This document shows positions 7,117 to 14,905 of a stretch of DNA of 64,000 bases, in pieces. Source of the stretch: CAWCAW01 sp963714125 (lineage in GTDB: Bacteria; Actinomycetota; Acidimicrobiia; Acidimicrobiales; UBA8190); NCBI GenBank assembly GCA_963714125.1, contig OY970234.1, forward strand, positions 992,001-1,056,000. Direction: 5' to 3'. The position numbers were made by a program, and so were the translations under genes. Under the pieces are notes generated by a model, which saw only the letters and a program-made list of their open reading frames with translations, had not been told where the DNA came from and searched no databases. Position 1 is the first letter of the stretch. The number at the start of each line of letters is the position of its first letter.

Positions 7117-10100
7117 ATGAATTCCAGTTCCCGGCCCACAACCCCTTCGATAAGCTCGCGCCTAGTGCGCATTCTGCGTCGTAGGGCGGTCACCGACCCT
7201 GCCGAGCGCGGGCCCGGGCTCGAGCGGGTGCTGCGCCGCGACCTCGGACGCCACCGCATCCTGGCCGAAATCGCCCTGGTGGTGGCCTGGGTCTCCATCT
7301 CGGGCGTGGTGGTATTCGCCTTCACCACCTCCGCCCGACCTCGCTCCGTGGCTGGATTTACTTTGGGGTGGCTGTTCGTGGCTCTCAGCGGGGCCATGGT
7401 CATCGTCATCCTGGCCTTCGGCCGTCTGGCCGGGGTGCGCATCCGCGAGGGCCTCGTCGACGCCGCCCAGCTGTTGCGCTCCACCGAGCTCGTCACCGAC
7501 CCCGAGCTCTCCTTCTTGCCCCTCGACATGCTCCTCGACGAGTTGCTGGCCCGCACCACGCAAGTCATGGGCGGCGACATGGCCGCTCTCCTCCTGGTGA
7601 CCAGCGACGGACGACACATGACGGTGCGTGCCGCCCACGGGTTCCAGGAGCTCGGCGACGCCGGCACCCAAGTAGAGGTGGGCCAAGGTCTGTTGGGCCG
7701 AGTGGCCGCCAACGCTGAAGCCATCATCGTCAACGATGTGGCCGGCTCTCATCTGGCTTCCCCCATGCTGCGCGGTCGAGTGGCGTCGTTGGTGGCGGCT
7801 CCTTTGCTTGTGCGCGGTGAGGTCATCGGTGTCGTGCAGGTGGGGGCGCGGGAGATCGACCGGTTCCAGGTGCGCGACCTCCGTCTCATGCAGCTCGTGG
7901 CCGACCGCTGCGGGGCCTCCATCGAGCACGGCCGTCTCGACGAAGCCGAGCGTCGCAGCCGCCTCGGGGCGGAGCACGCCCGTCTGCACTTGGCCTTGTT
8001 GGCCCGCGCCGGTGATGTGCTCGCTACCGCCCTCGAGTCCTACAACGAGGCGCTGGCCGAGCTGGCCGGCGTGGTGGTGCCCGACTTCGCCGACTGGTTC
8101 GCCGTCGATATCACCGAAGACGGCGGCGAGTTGCACCGCGTCGTCCATGCCTCGCGCGGCGGGAGCCGCACCAAAGTCGAGACCAGCCCGGTCGCGCATC
8201 GTCATCCGCAAGGCGACCGCCTGGTGCTGCGAGCCATGGCCCAGGGTCGCCCCGAGGTGGTCATGACGACCAAGCGCATGGGGTCACCGCACGGAGGAGA
8301 GCCCGCCTTTCCGGGCGATTATGGCGAAGGTGCGCCGGCCTCGGGCGTGGAGTCCATGATCATCGTGCCCATCCGGGTGCGTGGCCTCTCCTTTGGGGCG
8401 CTGAGCTTCGTGACCGGATCCGGACGACGCGGTTACCGGCGCTCCGACCTGGAAACGGCCCAGGGACTGGCCGAACGAGTGGGCGTTGCTGTCGAGCGTG
8501 TTCTTTCGTGGGGGACAAGCCGGGCCGCCGAGCACACCGCCACCCGCTACGCCGAGCGCTTGCAACGCCTCATGGAAGCCGCCTTGGTCGTCAACGCCCC
8601 GTTGGCCGACTCCGAGGTGTTGCGGGTCCTGGCCGATCACGCCCAGCGGGTGCTCGAAGCCCGTCAGGTAGTGGTGAGCGCACTGCCTAGCGGCGGCCCC
8701 ATCGCGGAGACGGTGTGGCCGCCCGATGCGCTCGGGTCCGAGATCGACGTAGATGTGGTGACGTTGGCCAGCCGGCTGGTGGCCGAATCCAACCGGCCCC
8801 GGCGGTGGCCCGAATCAATCCCGCACCCGGCATCGGCGAAGCGAGCCAAGCAGTCGGCGCCGTGGTTGGCCGTGCCGCTCACCGACAATGAGGGCCACTG
8901 CCAGCGGGCCATCGTTGTCCTCGGTCACGATCGTGATCTCTTCACCAACGAGGACGAGTCGGTGCTCACTCTGCTGGCCGAAATGGCTTCGGTGGCGCTG
9001 AAGAACGCCCACCTCTATCAGGCCGTCGAAGGCAACGAGCATCGCCTGCGCACCGTGGTGGACTCCTCCCCGCTGGCCATCGCCGAGCTCGACTTGGCCG
9101 GCGAGGCGCGGTGGTGGAACCGGGCCGCCGAAGCGCTGTTCGGTTGGGAGACCGACACGCCGGACCGCAAGGTCATTCCCGCTCGTCAAGATGGGTGGCC
9201 TGTTCTCGCCGACCTGTGGGAGCGCACCCGCGCCGGGAGCCCCACCCTCGGCACCGAGGTGAATGCCGATGGCCGCGTGGGCGAGTTGCTCGAGCTGTCG
9301 GTATCGACGGCCCCGCTCACCGATCACCGCGGCAACGTGGCCGGGATCCTGATGGTGGCCGAGGACGTCACCGAACGGCGCCGGCTCATGGAGCAGTTCA
9401 ACCAGGCCGAACGGCTCGGCGCCATGGCCCGCATGGCCGGTGGTGTGGCGCACGACTTCAACAACCTGCTCACCGTTATCCTGGGATGCAGTGAGGTGCT
9501 GTTACGGCGCATGCAGGACGAGGACCCGGCCCGCGAGGACATCGCCGCCATTCAACGTGCCGGCCAACGTGCCGCCGCCCTAACCAGTCAGTTGCTGGCC
9601 ATCGGGCACCGCCGGCCCCTCCAACCGGTGGTGCTCGACATCGATGCCGTGGTGACCGCCATGGAACCGATGTTGGTCCGCGTACTCGGTGAGGACGTGG
9701 CGCTGGAGCTGATCCCGAGCCAGAGCGTGGCCCACATTCTGGCCGACCCCGCCGAGCTGGAACGCGCCCTGTTGAACCTGGCCATCAACGCCCGCGACGC
9801 CATGCCGTCGGGCGGTCGCTTCACCTTCCATACCCGAGTCGTCGGCGAGGACCATGAGGCCGGACGGCCCTTGGTGGCGTTGGCGGTAACCGACACCGGC
9901 ACGGGGATGGACGCCGACACCGTCGAACACTGCTTCGAGCCGTTCTTCACCACCAAGGGACTGGCTCAGGGCACCGGCCTGGGGCTGGCCACCGTGCACG
10001 CCGCGGTCAATCAGGCCGGCGGCGATGTGTCGGTGGAGAGCACCCTGGGGCAGGGGACCACCTTTACGTTGTGGTTCCCCGCTGAACAAGGCGATGTGGT

Positions 10101-10554
10101 GGCGTTGACGCCGCTGATGTCAGGCCCCACCTCTGGCGACGAGGTCATCCTGCTCGTCGAGGACGAAGAGGAGCTGGGCCGCCTGGCCGTGCGCGAGCTC
10201 GAGGACCGCGGCTACACGGTCATCGCGGCGTCGAGTGGTCCCGAGGCCCTGTCGACGGCCATGGCCCGCCACGATCAGGTGGACCTTCTCGTCACCGACG
10301 TCGTCATGCCTGGCATGAGCGGGATTGAGCTGGCCGCGCTGCTCACCGAGCTCTATCCCGGGTTGCCGGTGCTCTATGTATCGGGGCACCTCGACGCCGG
10401 GGCGGTGGGCCGTCATCCGTTGCCCGACGCCGCCGATCTGTTGGCCAAGCCCTTTACCCCGAACCAGCTGGCCCTACGGGTGCGCGACGCGTTGGATCGG
10501 GCATCCCGGGCGACGACGGCTCCGGTGTCCGCCCGAGCACGTCGGCGGGCCTAA
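7117..10554 (+). CDS. Membrane hybrid histidine kinase with GAF domains, PAS and C-terminal receiver
   Basis: The 1,145-residue sensor has two predicted membrane helices near the N-terminus (about residues 48-105). Three GAF-like regions follow (roughly 130-280, 290-460 and 480-640), then a PAS domain (about 645-765). The HisKA domain has phospho-acceptor His779 in GGVAHDFNNLL. The ATPase domain shows the N-box (NLAINARDAMPSGG) and G boxes (DTGTGMD, GTGLGLATV). The C-terminal receiver has acidic VEDEEE, the likely acceptor Asp1061 in VTDVVMPGMSG, and Lys in LAKPF. The ATG at 7117 follows the GGDEF-EAL gene by 35 bp, suggesting co-expression. The convergent gene at 10571-11293 encodes an OmpR-type regulator that could be its partner. 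The signal sensed is unknown. Confidence 0.92.
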   Translation: MNSSSRPTTPSISSRLVRILRRRAVTDPAERGPGLERVLRRDLGRHRILAEIALVVAWVSISGVVVFAFTTSARPRSVAGFTLGWLFVALSGAMVIVILAFGRLAGVRIREGLVDAAQLLRSTELVTDPELSFLPLDMLLDELLARTTQVMGGDMAALLLVTSDGRHMTVRAAHGFQELGDAGTQVEVGQGLLGRVAANAEAIIVNDVAGSHLASPMLRGRVASLVAAPLLVRGEVIGVVQVGAREIDRFQVRDLRLMQLVADRCGASIEHGRLDEAERRSRLGAEHARLHLALLARAGDVLATALESYNEALAELAGVVVPDFADWFAVDITEDGGELHRVVHASRGGSRTKVETSPVAHRHPQGDRLVLRAMAQGRPEVVMTTKRMGSPHGGEPAFPGDYGEGAPASGVESMIIVPIRVRGLSFGALSFVTGSGRRGYRRSDLETAQGLAERVGVAVERVLSWGTSRAAEHTATRYAERLQRLMEAALVVNAPLADSEVLRVLADHAQRVLEARQVVVSALPSGGPIAETVWPPDALGSEIDVDVVTLASRLVAESNRPRRWPESIPHPASAKRAKQSAPWLAVPLTDNEGHCQRAIVVLGHDRDLFTNEDESVLTLLAEMASVALKNAHLYQAVEGNEHRLRTVVDSSPLAIAELDLAGEARWWNRAAEALFGWETDTPDRKVIPARQDGWPVLADLWERTRAGSPTLGTEVNADGRVGELLELSVSTAPLTDHRGNVAGILMVAEDVTERRRLMEQFNQAERLGAMARMAGGVAHDFNNLLTVILGCSEVLLRRMQDEDPAREDIAAIQRAGQRAAALTSQLLAIGHRRPLQPVVLDIDAVVTAMEPMLVRVLGEDVALELIPSQSVAHILADPAELERALLNLAINARDAMPSGGRFTFHTRVVGEDHEAGRPLVALAVTDTGTGMDADTVEHCFEPFFTTKGLAQGTGLGLATVHAAVNQAGGDVSVESTLGQGTTFTLWFPAEQGDVVALTPLMSGPTSGDEVILLVEDEEELGRLAVRELEDRGYTVIAASSGPEALSTAMARHDQVDLLVTDVVMPGMSGIELAALLTELYPGLPVLYVSGHLDAGAVGRHPLPDAADLLAKPFTPNQLALRVRDALDRASRATTAPVSARARRRA

Positions 10555-10570
10555 AACGTCAACAGGTATT

Positions 10571-11293
10571 TCAGGAAATCGGTTCGAAGCGATAGCCCAC
10601 GCCGCGCACGGTGCGTATCCACGCATGCTCGTCGTCGATATCGATCTTGCGCCGTACTCGGCGGATGTGCTCGGTGACGGTGCCGGCGTCTTGCCACGCC
10701 GAGGACGATCCCCACACCTGGGCGAGCAGCTGCTCCCGGGTGAAGACCTGTCGGGGAGACGACGCCAAAAAGACCAGGAGATCGAATTCCTTGGCCGTTG
10801 TCTCCACGAGTTCGTCGGACAGCCAAACCTCACGGGCAGTGGTGTCGATGCGGAGCTTGCCGAAGTCGATGGGGCCACCCTTGGGCTCGGCGGCGCGCTG
10901 CCCGCTGCGGCGCAGTACCGACGCGATGCGCGCCGCCAGCTCGGCCGTCGAGAATGGTTTGACGACGTAGTCGTCGGCCCCCAACCGCAACCCGAGCACG
11001 CGGTCGGACTCGCGATCGCGACCCGTCAAAAGGATGACGGGGACCTCACTCTGACGGCGGATGGAGGTAAGCACGTCAAAGCCATTTTCGGCACTCAACA
11101 TGATGTCGAGGACCACCAAGTCGGGGGCACGGGTGTTGAGCAAGTTGAGGACTTCTTCACCCGAGGCGGCCTCAGCGGCCTGGTAACCCTCCGCGTCGAG
11201 GAGGCGGACGAGCATCTGCCGCACGTCGACGTCGTCGTCGACCACGAGCAGACGACTCCGCTGTCGCGGCGGGTAATCGACCTCCGTTGTCAT
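10571..11293 (-). CDS. OmpR/PhoB-family response regulator
   Basis: This is a 240-residue transcription regulator with an N-terminal receiver (acidic VVDDDVD, acceptor Asp63 in VVLDIML, Lys in VVKPFS) and a C-terminal winged-helix DNA-binding domain (KEFDLLVFLASSP ... TVTEHIRRVRRKI ... RTVRGVGYRF). ATG 11293 was chosen because AGGAG stands 8 bases upstream; the longer open frame to 11548 adds sequence unlike a receiver. It is convergent with the hybrid kinase (16 bp between stops) and divergent from the pilus genes. A role in controlling the adjacent pilus operon is plausible but only inferred from position. Confidence 0.93.
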   Translation of the reverse strand: MTTEVDYPPRQRSRLLVVDDDVDVRQMLVRLLDAEGYQAAEAASGEEVLNLLNTRAPDLVVLDIMLSAENGFDVLTSIRRQSEVPVILLTGRDRESDRVLGLRLGADDYVVKPFSTAELAARIASVLRRSGQRAAEPKGGPIDFGKLRIDTTAREVWLSDELVETTAKEFDLLVFLASSPRQVFTREQLLAQVWGSSSAWQDAGTVTEHIRRVRRKIDIDDEHAWIRTVRGVGYRFEPIS

Positions 11294-11514
11294 GGCCCTG
11301 GCTCCTGCCGGTATCCCCGCCTGCACAACCACCCAGAGTAGCGGAGTTGACCAACATTTGAGATGACTTTCCCCCGGTAACCGCACTTGGGGCCCAAAAC
11401 TTGCGGTGGGAGATTCCCATACTTCGTGGGCTCCAGCTCTATCCCTAGGCAGAGTTGGCGGGCTGTTGAGATTCTGTAGGCCAGGTGGTGGCCTGGGCCG
11501 TTCACACTGAGCCC

Positions 11515-12003
11515 GTGACCGCTGCTGGAGCCTTGGGTGTCGGGCCATCGGGCGCGGCTGATTATCTTCCGAAGCCGACCGTCCTGGTGGTCGGAACTGA
11601 TGACTGGGCTATCGAACAATCTGCTGTTGTGCTGGAGGCCGGTGGCTGCGAGGTTCTGCGCTGTCATGAGCCCGGCGAACCGGCCTTTCCGTGCAACGCC
11701 CTCATCGAGGGGCGCACCTGCCCGTTGGACGTGGGCTTCGACCTGGTGGCCGACGTGCGGGCGCTGCCGCTGTCCAACTTGGCCCAGGCGGAGTTCGGAG
11801 TGATCTGCGCCCTGCACCACGGCAAGCCGCTGGTGGTGGCGGGCGTGGCGCCCGATCTGCCCTTGGGGCCGTGGGCGGCACTGAAGGTGGGTCAGGGGGG
11901 TGACCTCGTCGACGCCTGTGAACGGGTGGCGGCGGGGGAGACCGATGACGACGAAGCCGTGCCACCGGCCCGGCTGTTGAGGAGGGCAACCGATGTCTCG
12001 TGA
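11515..12003 (+). CDS. Receiver-like hypothetical protein coupled to pilT
   Basis: The product is about 162 residues, family not recognised. The first strand-loop-helix (PTVLVVGTDDWAIEQSAVVL) followed by GGCEVLRC resembles a response-regulator receiver, and later segments alternate strands and helices, but the canonical phospho-acceptor Asp and Lys are not obvious. It may be a pseudo-receiver or another Rossmann-like domain. The stop codon lies inside pilT (11-bp overlap), so the two are probably co-translated and it may act with the retraction motor. GTG 11515 is favoured; an in-frame GTG at 11485 is possible, and neither has a strong ribosome site. Confidence 0.65.
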   Translation: MTAAGALGVGPSGAADYLPKPTVLVVGTDDWAIEQSAVVLEAGGCEVLRCHEPGEPAFPCNALIEGRTCPLDVGFDLVADVRALPLSNLAQAEFGVICALHHGKPLVVAGVAPDLPLGPWAALKVGQGGDLVDACERVAAGETDDDEAVPPARLLRRATDVS

Positions 12004-13126
12004 ACACGGTCCGAGAGCAGTAGCGGAACTTGAACCTTGGCTCGAGGAAGTGTGGCAGCACAAAGGCACCGACCTCTTAATCACCGCTGGCGCCCCGCCT
12101 CTGATTCGTGTCGACGGGTTGATTCGTCCGGTACCGGGTTACGAACCCCTTTCGATCGAGGGAGTTGAGTCGATAATTCTGGGCGTGCTTGGCGAGGACC
12201 TCGTCGGTAGGTTCGAGACTGAGCGTGAAGTCGACTTCGCCTTTTCCTGGCAGGACAAAGCACGCCTGCGCTGCAACGCTTTTCACCAGCGCGAGGCCTG
12301 CGCCATGGCCGTGCGAATGATCCCCTACCAGATCCCCAGTTTCGAGGACTTAGGCATTCCGCCCGCCGTGGAGCGTCTCGTGAACCTGCCCATGGGGCTT
12401 GTGGTGGTGACGGGGCCGACGGGGTCGGGGAAATCGACGACTCTCGCCGCCATGCTCGACTACATCAACCGACACCGTCAGTGCCACATCGTGACCATCG
12501 AGGATCCGATCGAGTACGTCCACGGTCACAAGTCCTCGGCTGTCAGTCAGCGCGAGGTGGGCATCGACAGCCATTCATTCGAGAAGGCGTTGCGCTCGGT
12601 CCTGCGAGAAGACCCCGACGTCCTCCTCGTGGGCGAGATGCGCGACCAGGAGTCCATCGCCACGACCCTCACCATCGCCGAGACAGGCCACCTGGTATTC
12701 GCCACGTTGCACACCAACGACAGCGCCCAGGCCCTGGATCGCATCGTCGACATCTTTCCATCCGATCGGCGCGACCAGGTTCAGGTGCAGTTGGCGTCCA
12801 CGCTCGAAGGTGTGGTCTACCAACGTTTGGTACCTCGCACCGGGGGAGGTCTAGTGGCGGCTTACGAGGTACTCATGGCCAACCCAGCCGTACGCAACCT
12901 GATCCGCGAAGGCAAGACCCGTCAGCTGCGTAACGTGATTACGACAAGCCAGCAAGAGGGCATGCAGACCATCGAGATGTCTCTCAATGCCCTCATCCAT
13001 GCCGGTCTCATTGATCAAGACGGGGCGCTGAAGGTGAGCATGTACCCGAAGGAGATCGAGAGGCCTTCCCAGTTGTCGATGGTGCCGCCGCACCTGGGCG
13101 AACAGCCTCGCGTGGCATCGATCTGA
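11993..13126 (+). CDS. pilT: PilT type IV pilus retraction ATPase
   Basis: PilT is the hexameric cytoplasmic motor that disassembles type IV pilus fibres. The 377-residue length is typical. Visible motifs are Walker A GPTGSGKST (141-149), the Asp box (TIEDPIEYVH), Walker B region (LREDPDVLLVGEMRD) and the His box (AETGHLVFATLHTNDSA). The PilT hallmark AIRNLIRE appears as AVRNLIREGK. An AGGAGGG ribosome site lies 6 bases before ATG 11993, inside the end of the upstream gene. Prepilin-like genes follow immediately on the same strand, while the extension ATPase pilB is in the opposite-strand half of the locus. Confidence 0.97.
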   Translation: MSREHGPRAVAELEPWLEEVWQHKGTDLLITAGAPPLIRVDGLIRPVPGYEPLSIEGVESIILGVLGEDLVGRFETEREVDFAFSWQDKARLRCNAFHQREACAMAVRMIPYQIPSFEDLGIPPAVERLVNLPMGLVVVTGPTGSGKSTTLAAMLDYINRHRQCHIVTIEDPIEYVHGHKSSAVSQREVGIDSHSFEKALRSVLREDPDVLLVGEMRDQESIATTLTIAETGHLVFATLHTNDSAQALDRIVDIFPSDRRDQVQVQLASTLEGVVYQRLVPRTGGGLVAAYEVLMANPAVRNLIREGKTRQLRNVITTSQQEGMQTIEMSLNALIHAGLIDQDGALKVSMYPKEIERPSQLSMVPPHLGEQPRVASI

Positions 13127-13185
13127 GTGAGTTGTTGATGAAGGTTGAGCCGGGAGACTCGTTTGTCGGTTCAGAGGCGGTTGTG

Positions 13186-14904
13186 ATGGCGACAAGGTGG
13201 CGAAAAACGGCTGGGCCCCACCGAGCAAACGGCTGCTCGCGGCTTTGTTTAGGTCGCCACCATTCGAGCGGGGAAGAAGGCTTCACTCTCATTGAGCTCG
13301 TCATCGTCACGGTGATTCTTCCGATCGTCATCGCCGGCGTTACGGCCGCTCTGATCACAGTTTTGAGTGATCAACAAAGCGTTGCTGTACGCGTCAGCGC
13401 GTCTGCGGCGGACGAAATCACCTCGGCTTATTACGTGCGTGACGTGCAAAGCGCGGCCTACCTTGCCACTGTTGGTTCCTCTACTTCTGGCGCTCCAATA
13501 GGAGATCCACCGGGCGCGACCGTGGCCGCATGTGATGGCACGGGAACCAAATTCATCGTGGGAATGGAGTGGAATCCGGGCGGCACGGGTCGCACGGTTG
13601 TGTCCTATTGGGACGTCAACTCGAAAATCTCTGGTATAGCGACGTACAACATTGTCCGGTACACGTGCTCCGGAGGGGCTGCTACTCCCACTTCGACGGT
13701 GGTTGTTGCTACGGATGTTTCCCAGTCTGATCCCCCCACGATCACGGTCACTTGTGGATCCGCAAGTGGACCGACGAACTGCACGAGCTCGTATGCCGGT
13801 ACGTGGTTAACAACCACGAACATCTCGGGAGTGACGATTCTCGTTACGCAGGCCGACATCACATCGAGTGGCCAGCCGTATGACCTTGTTGGGTATCAAT
13901 ACAACCTTGTCGGAGTGCCGTCTGCTTGGTCCAATGGCAGTACCAGCGCTGGCAGCCCAGTGCCGTCCCTGTTACTTGGGGGCACGAGCGCCACTTCAAA
14001 TTGCGGGGGAAACCAAATTCTCTGTATGGAAACGAACACTGCCCTCGGCGTTGCAGGCGCCATCACCTTCAATGAGCCAGCCGTCAATGAGGTGGACCTA
14101 CAGACCGGCGCGACGGTGACTGAAGCGCCATCGACCGGCCCATTCGACGTCTACAACTGCGCTACGCAGCCGGTGGGCAACATCTGCAGCAACCTTGTCG
14201 AAGGAACCGGGTGGTCTGCACCGACTACGGCGACATCGGTGGGGTCACAGGTCACACAGCTGAGTTTTCCACCGCCCTCTTATCCCTCTGGTGGTACGTG
14301 TACAGGTTCGCTGAGCACTGCCAGTTCAGCCGTGACGTGTAACGCCGGAACGTATAGCAATGGATTGAACTTTGGCGCCAACAACGTCACGCTCAATCTG
14401 CAGGCGGGGAACTATGACTTCGGGAGCACGGTCGGCGGCGTCGGTACCACATACTCGAATGACATAATCAATTTTGCGCCTGGCGAATACACGTTCAACG
14501 CCGGACTTTATGCTCAAGGTTCGGGTGACACGCTGGAGTGTTTGACTTGCACGAGCACCGCTGGATTGTTTTTGTACGTCACCGGCGGCCCTGTTGACTT
14601 ATCGGCTACGGCTAACACCTTCAACCTACTGGCCGGTCCAGCGAGTGAGCAGTACTACGGCAACGTGCTCTTATACCAGATTGAGGCCCCCGCCGGCTGC
14701 TCCTCCGCTGCTTCGGACACCTCACCGATGACGATTCAGGCGAGTTCCGCTCCTACTCTCTCCGAGAGTTTTGGGGGCCTCGTCGTTGCCGCATGCGCGC
14801 CAATCACTATCACGGAAGCAACGAAAGGGATCTCATTCACAGCCGGACTTATTGGCGCCAACCTGACCGTGACAGGGTCTGGGGTCGCTGTGAGCGTCGG
14901 ATGA
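13186..14904 (+). CDS. Prepilin-like protein with large ectodomain
   Basis: The product is about 572 residues. A class III prepilin signal is clear: a basic leader ends GEEG, followed by FTLIELVIVTVILPIVIAG, with Glu at +5 and a hydrophobic helix. The body is far larger than a usual pilin (100-200 residues). It is Thr/Ser/Gly-rich, with a C-terminal part (about 380-570) of short beta-strand-like repeats suggestive of a beta-helix or beta-sandwich. It would be cut by prepilin peptidase (not in this window) and joined to the pilus, probably as a minor or tip subunit. ATG 13186 has AGAGG upstream; ATG 13138 and TTG 13132 are alternatives. It is followed 1 bp later by the next prepilin-like gene. 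Confidence 0.82.
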   Translation: MATRWRKTAGPHRANGCSRLCLGRHHSSGEEGFTLIELVIVTVILPIVIAGVTAALITVLSDQQSVAVRVSASAADEITSAYYVRDVQSAAYLATVGSSTSGAPIGDPPGATVAACDGTGTKFIVGMEWNPGGTGRTVVSYWDVNSKISGIATYNIVRYTCSGGAATPTSTVVVATDVSQSDPPTITVTCGSASGPTNCTSSYAGTWLTTTNISGVTILVTQADITSSGQPYDLVGYQYNLVGVPSAWSNGSTSAGSPVPSLLLGGTSATSNCGGNQILCMETNTALGVAGAITFNEPAVNEVDLQTGATVTEAPSTGPFDVYNCATQPVGNICSNLVEGTGWSAPTTATSVGSQVTQLSFPPPSYPSGGTCTGSLSTASSAVTCNAGTYSNGLNFGANNVTLNLQAGNYDFGSTVGGVGTTYSNDIINFAPGEYTFNAGLYAQGSGDTLECLTCTSTAGLFLYVTGGPVDLSATANTFNLLAGPASEQYYGNVLLYQIEAPAGCSSAASDTSPMTIQASSAPTLSESFGGLVVAACAPITITEATKGISFTAGLIGANLTVTGSGVAVSVG

Positions 14905-14905
14905 C

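Noticed and set aside
7162..8211. 349-residue - strand open frame opposite the histidine kinase
   Set aside because: His/Gln/Gly-rich shadow composition and full overlap with clear GAF domains.
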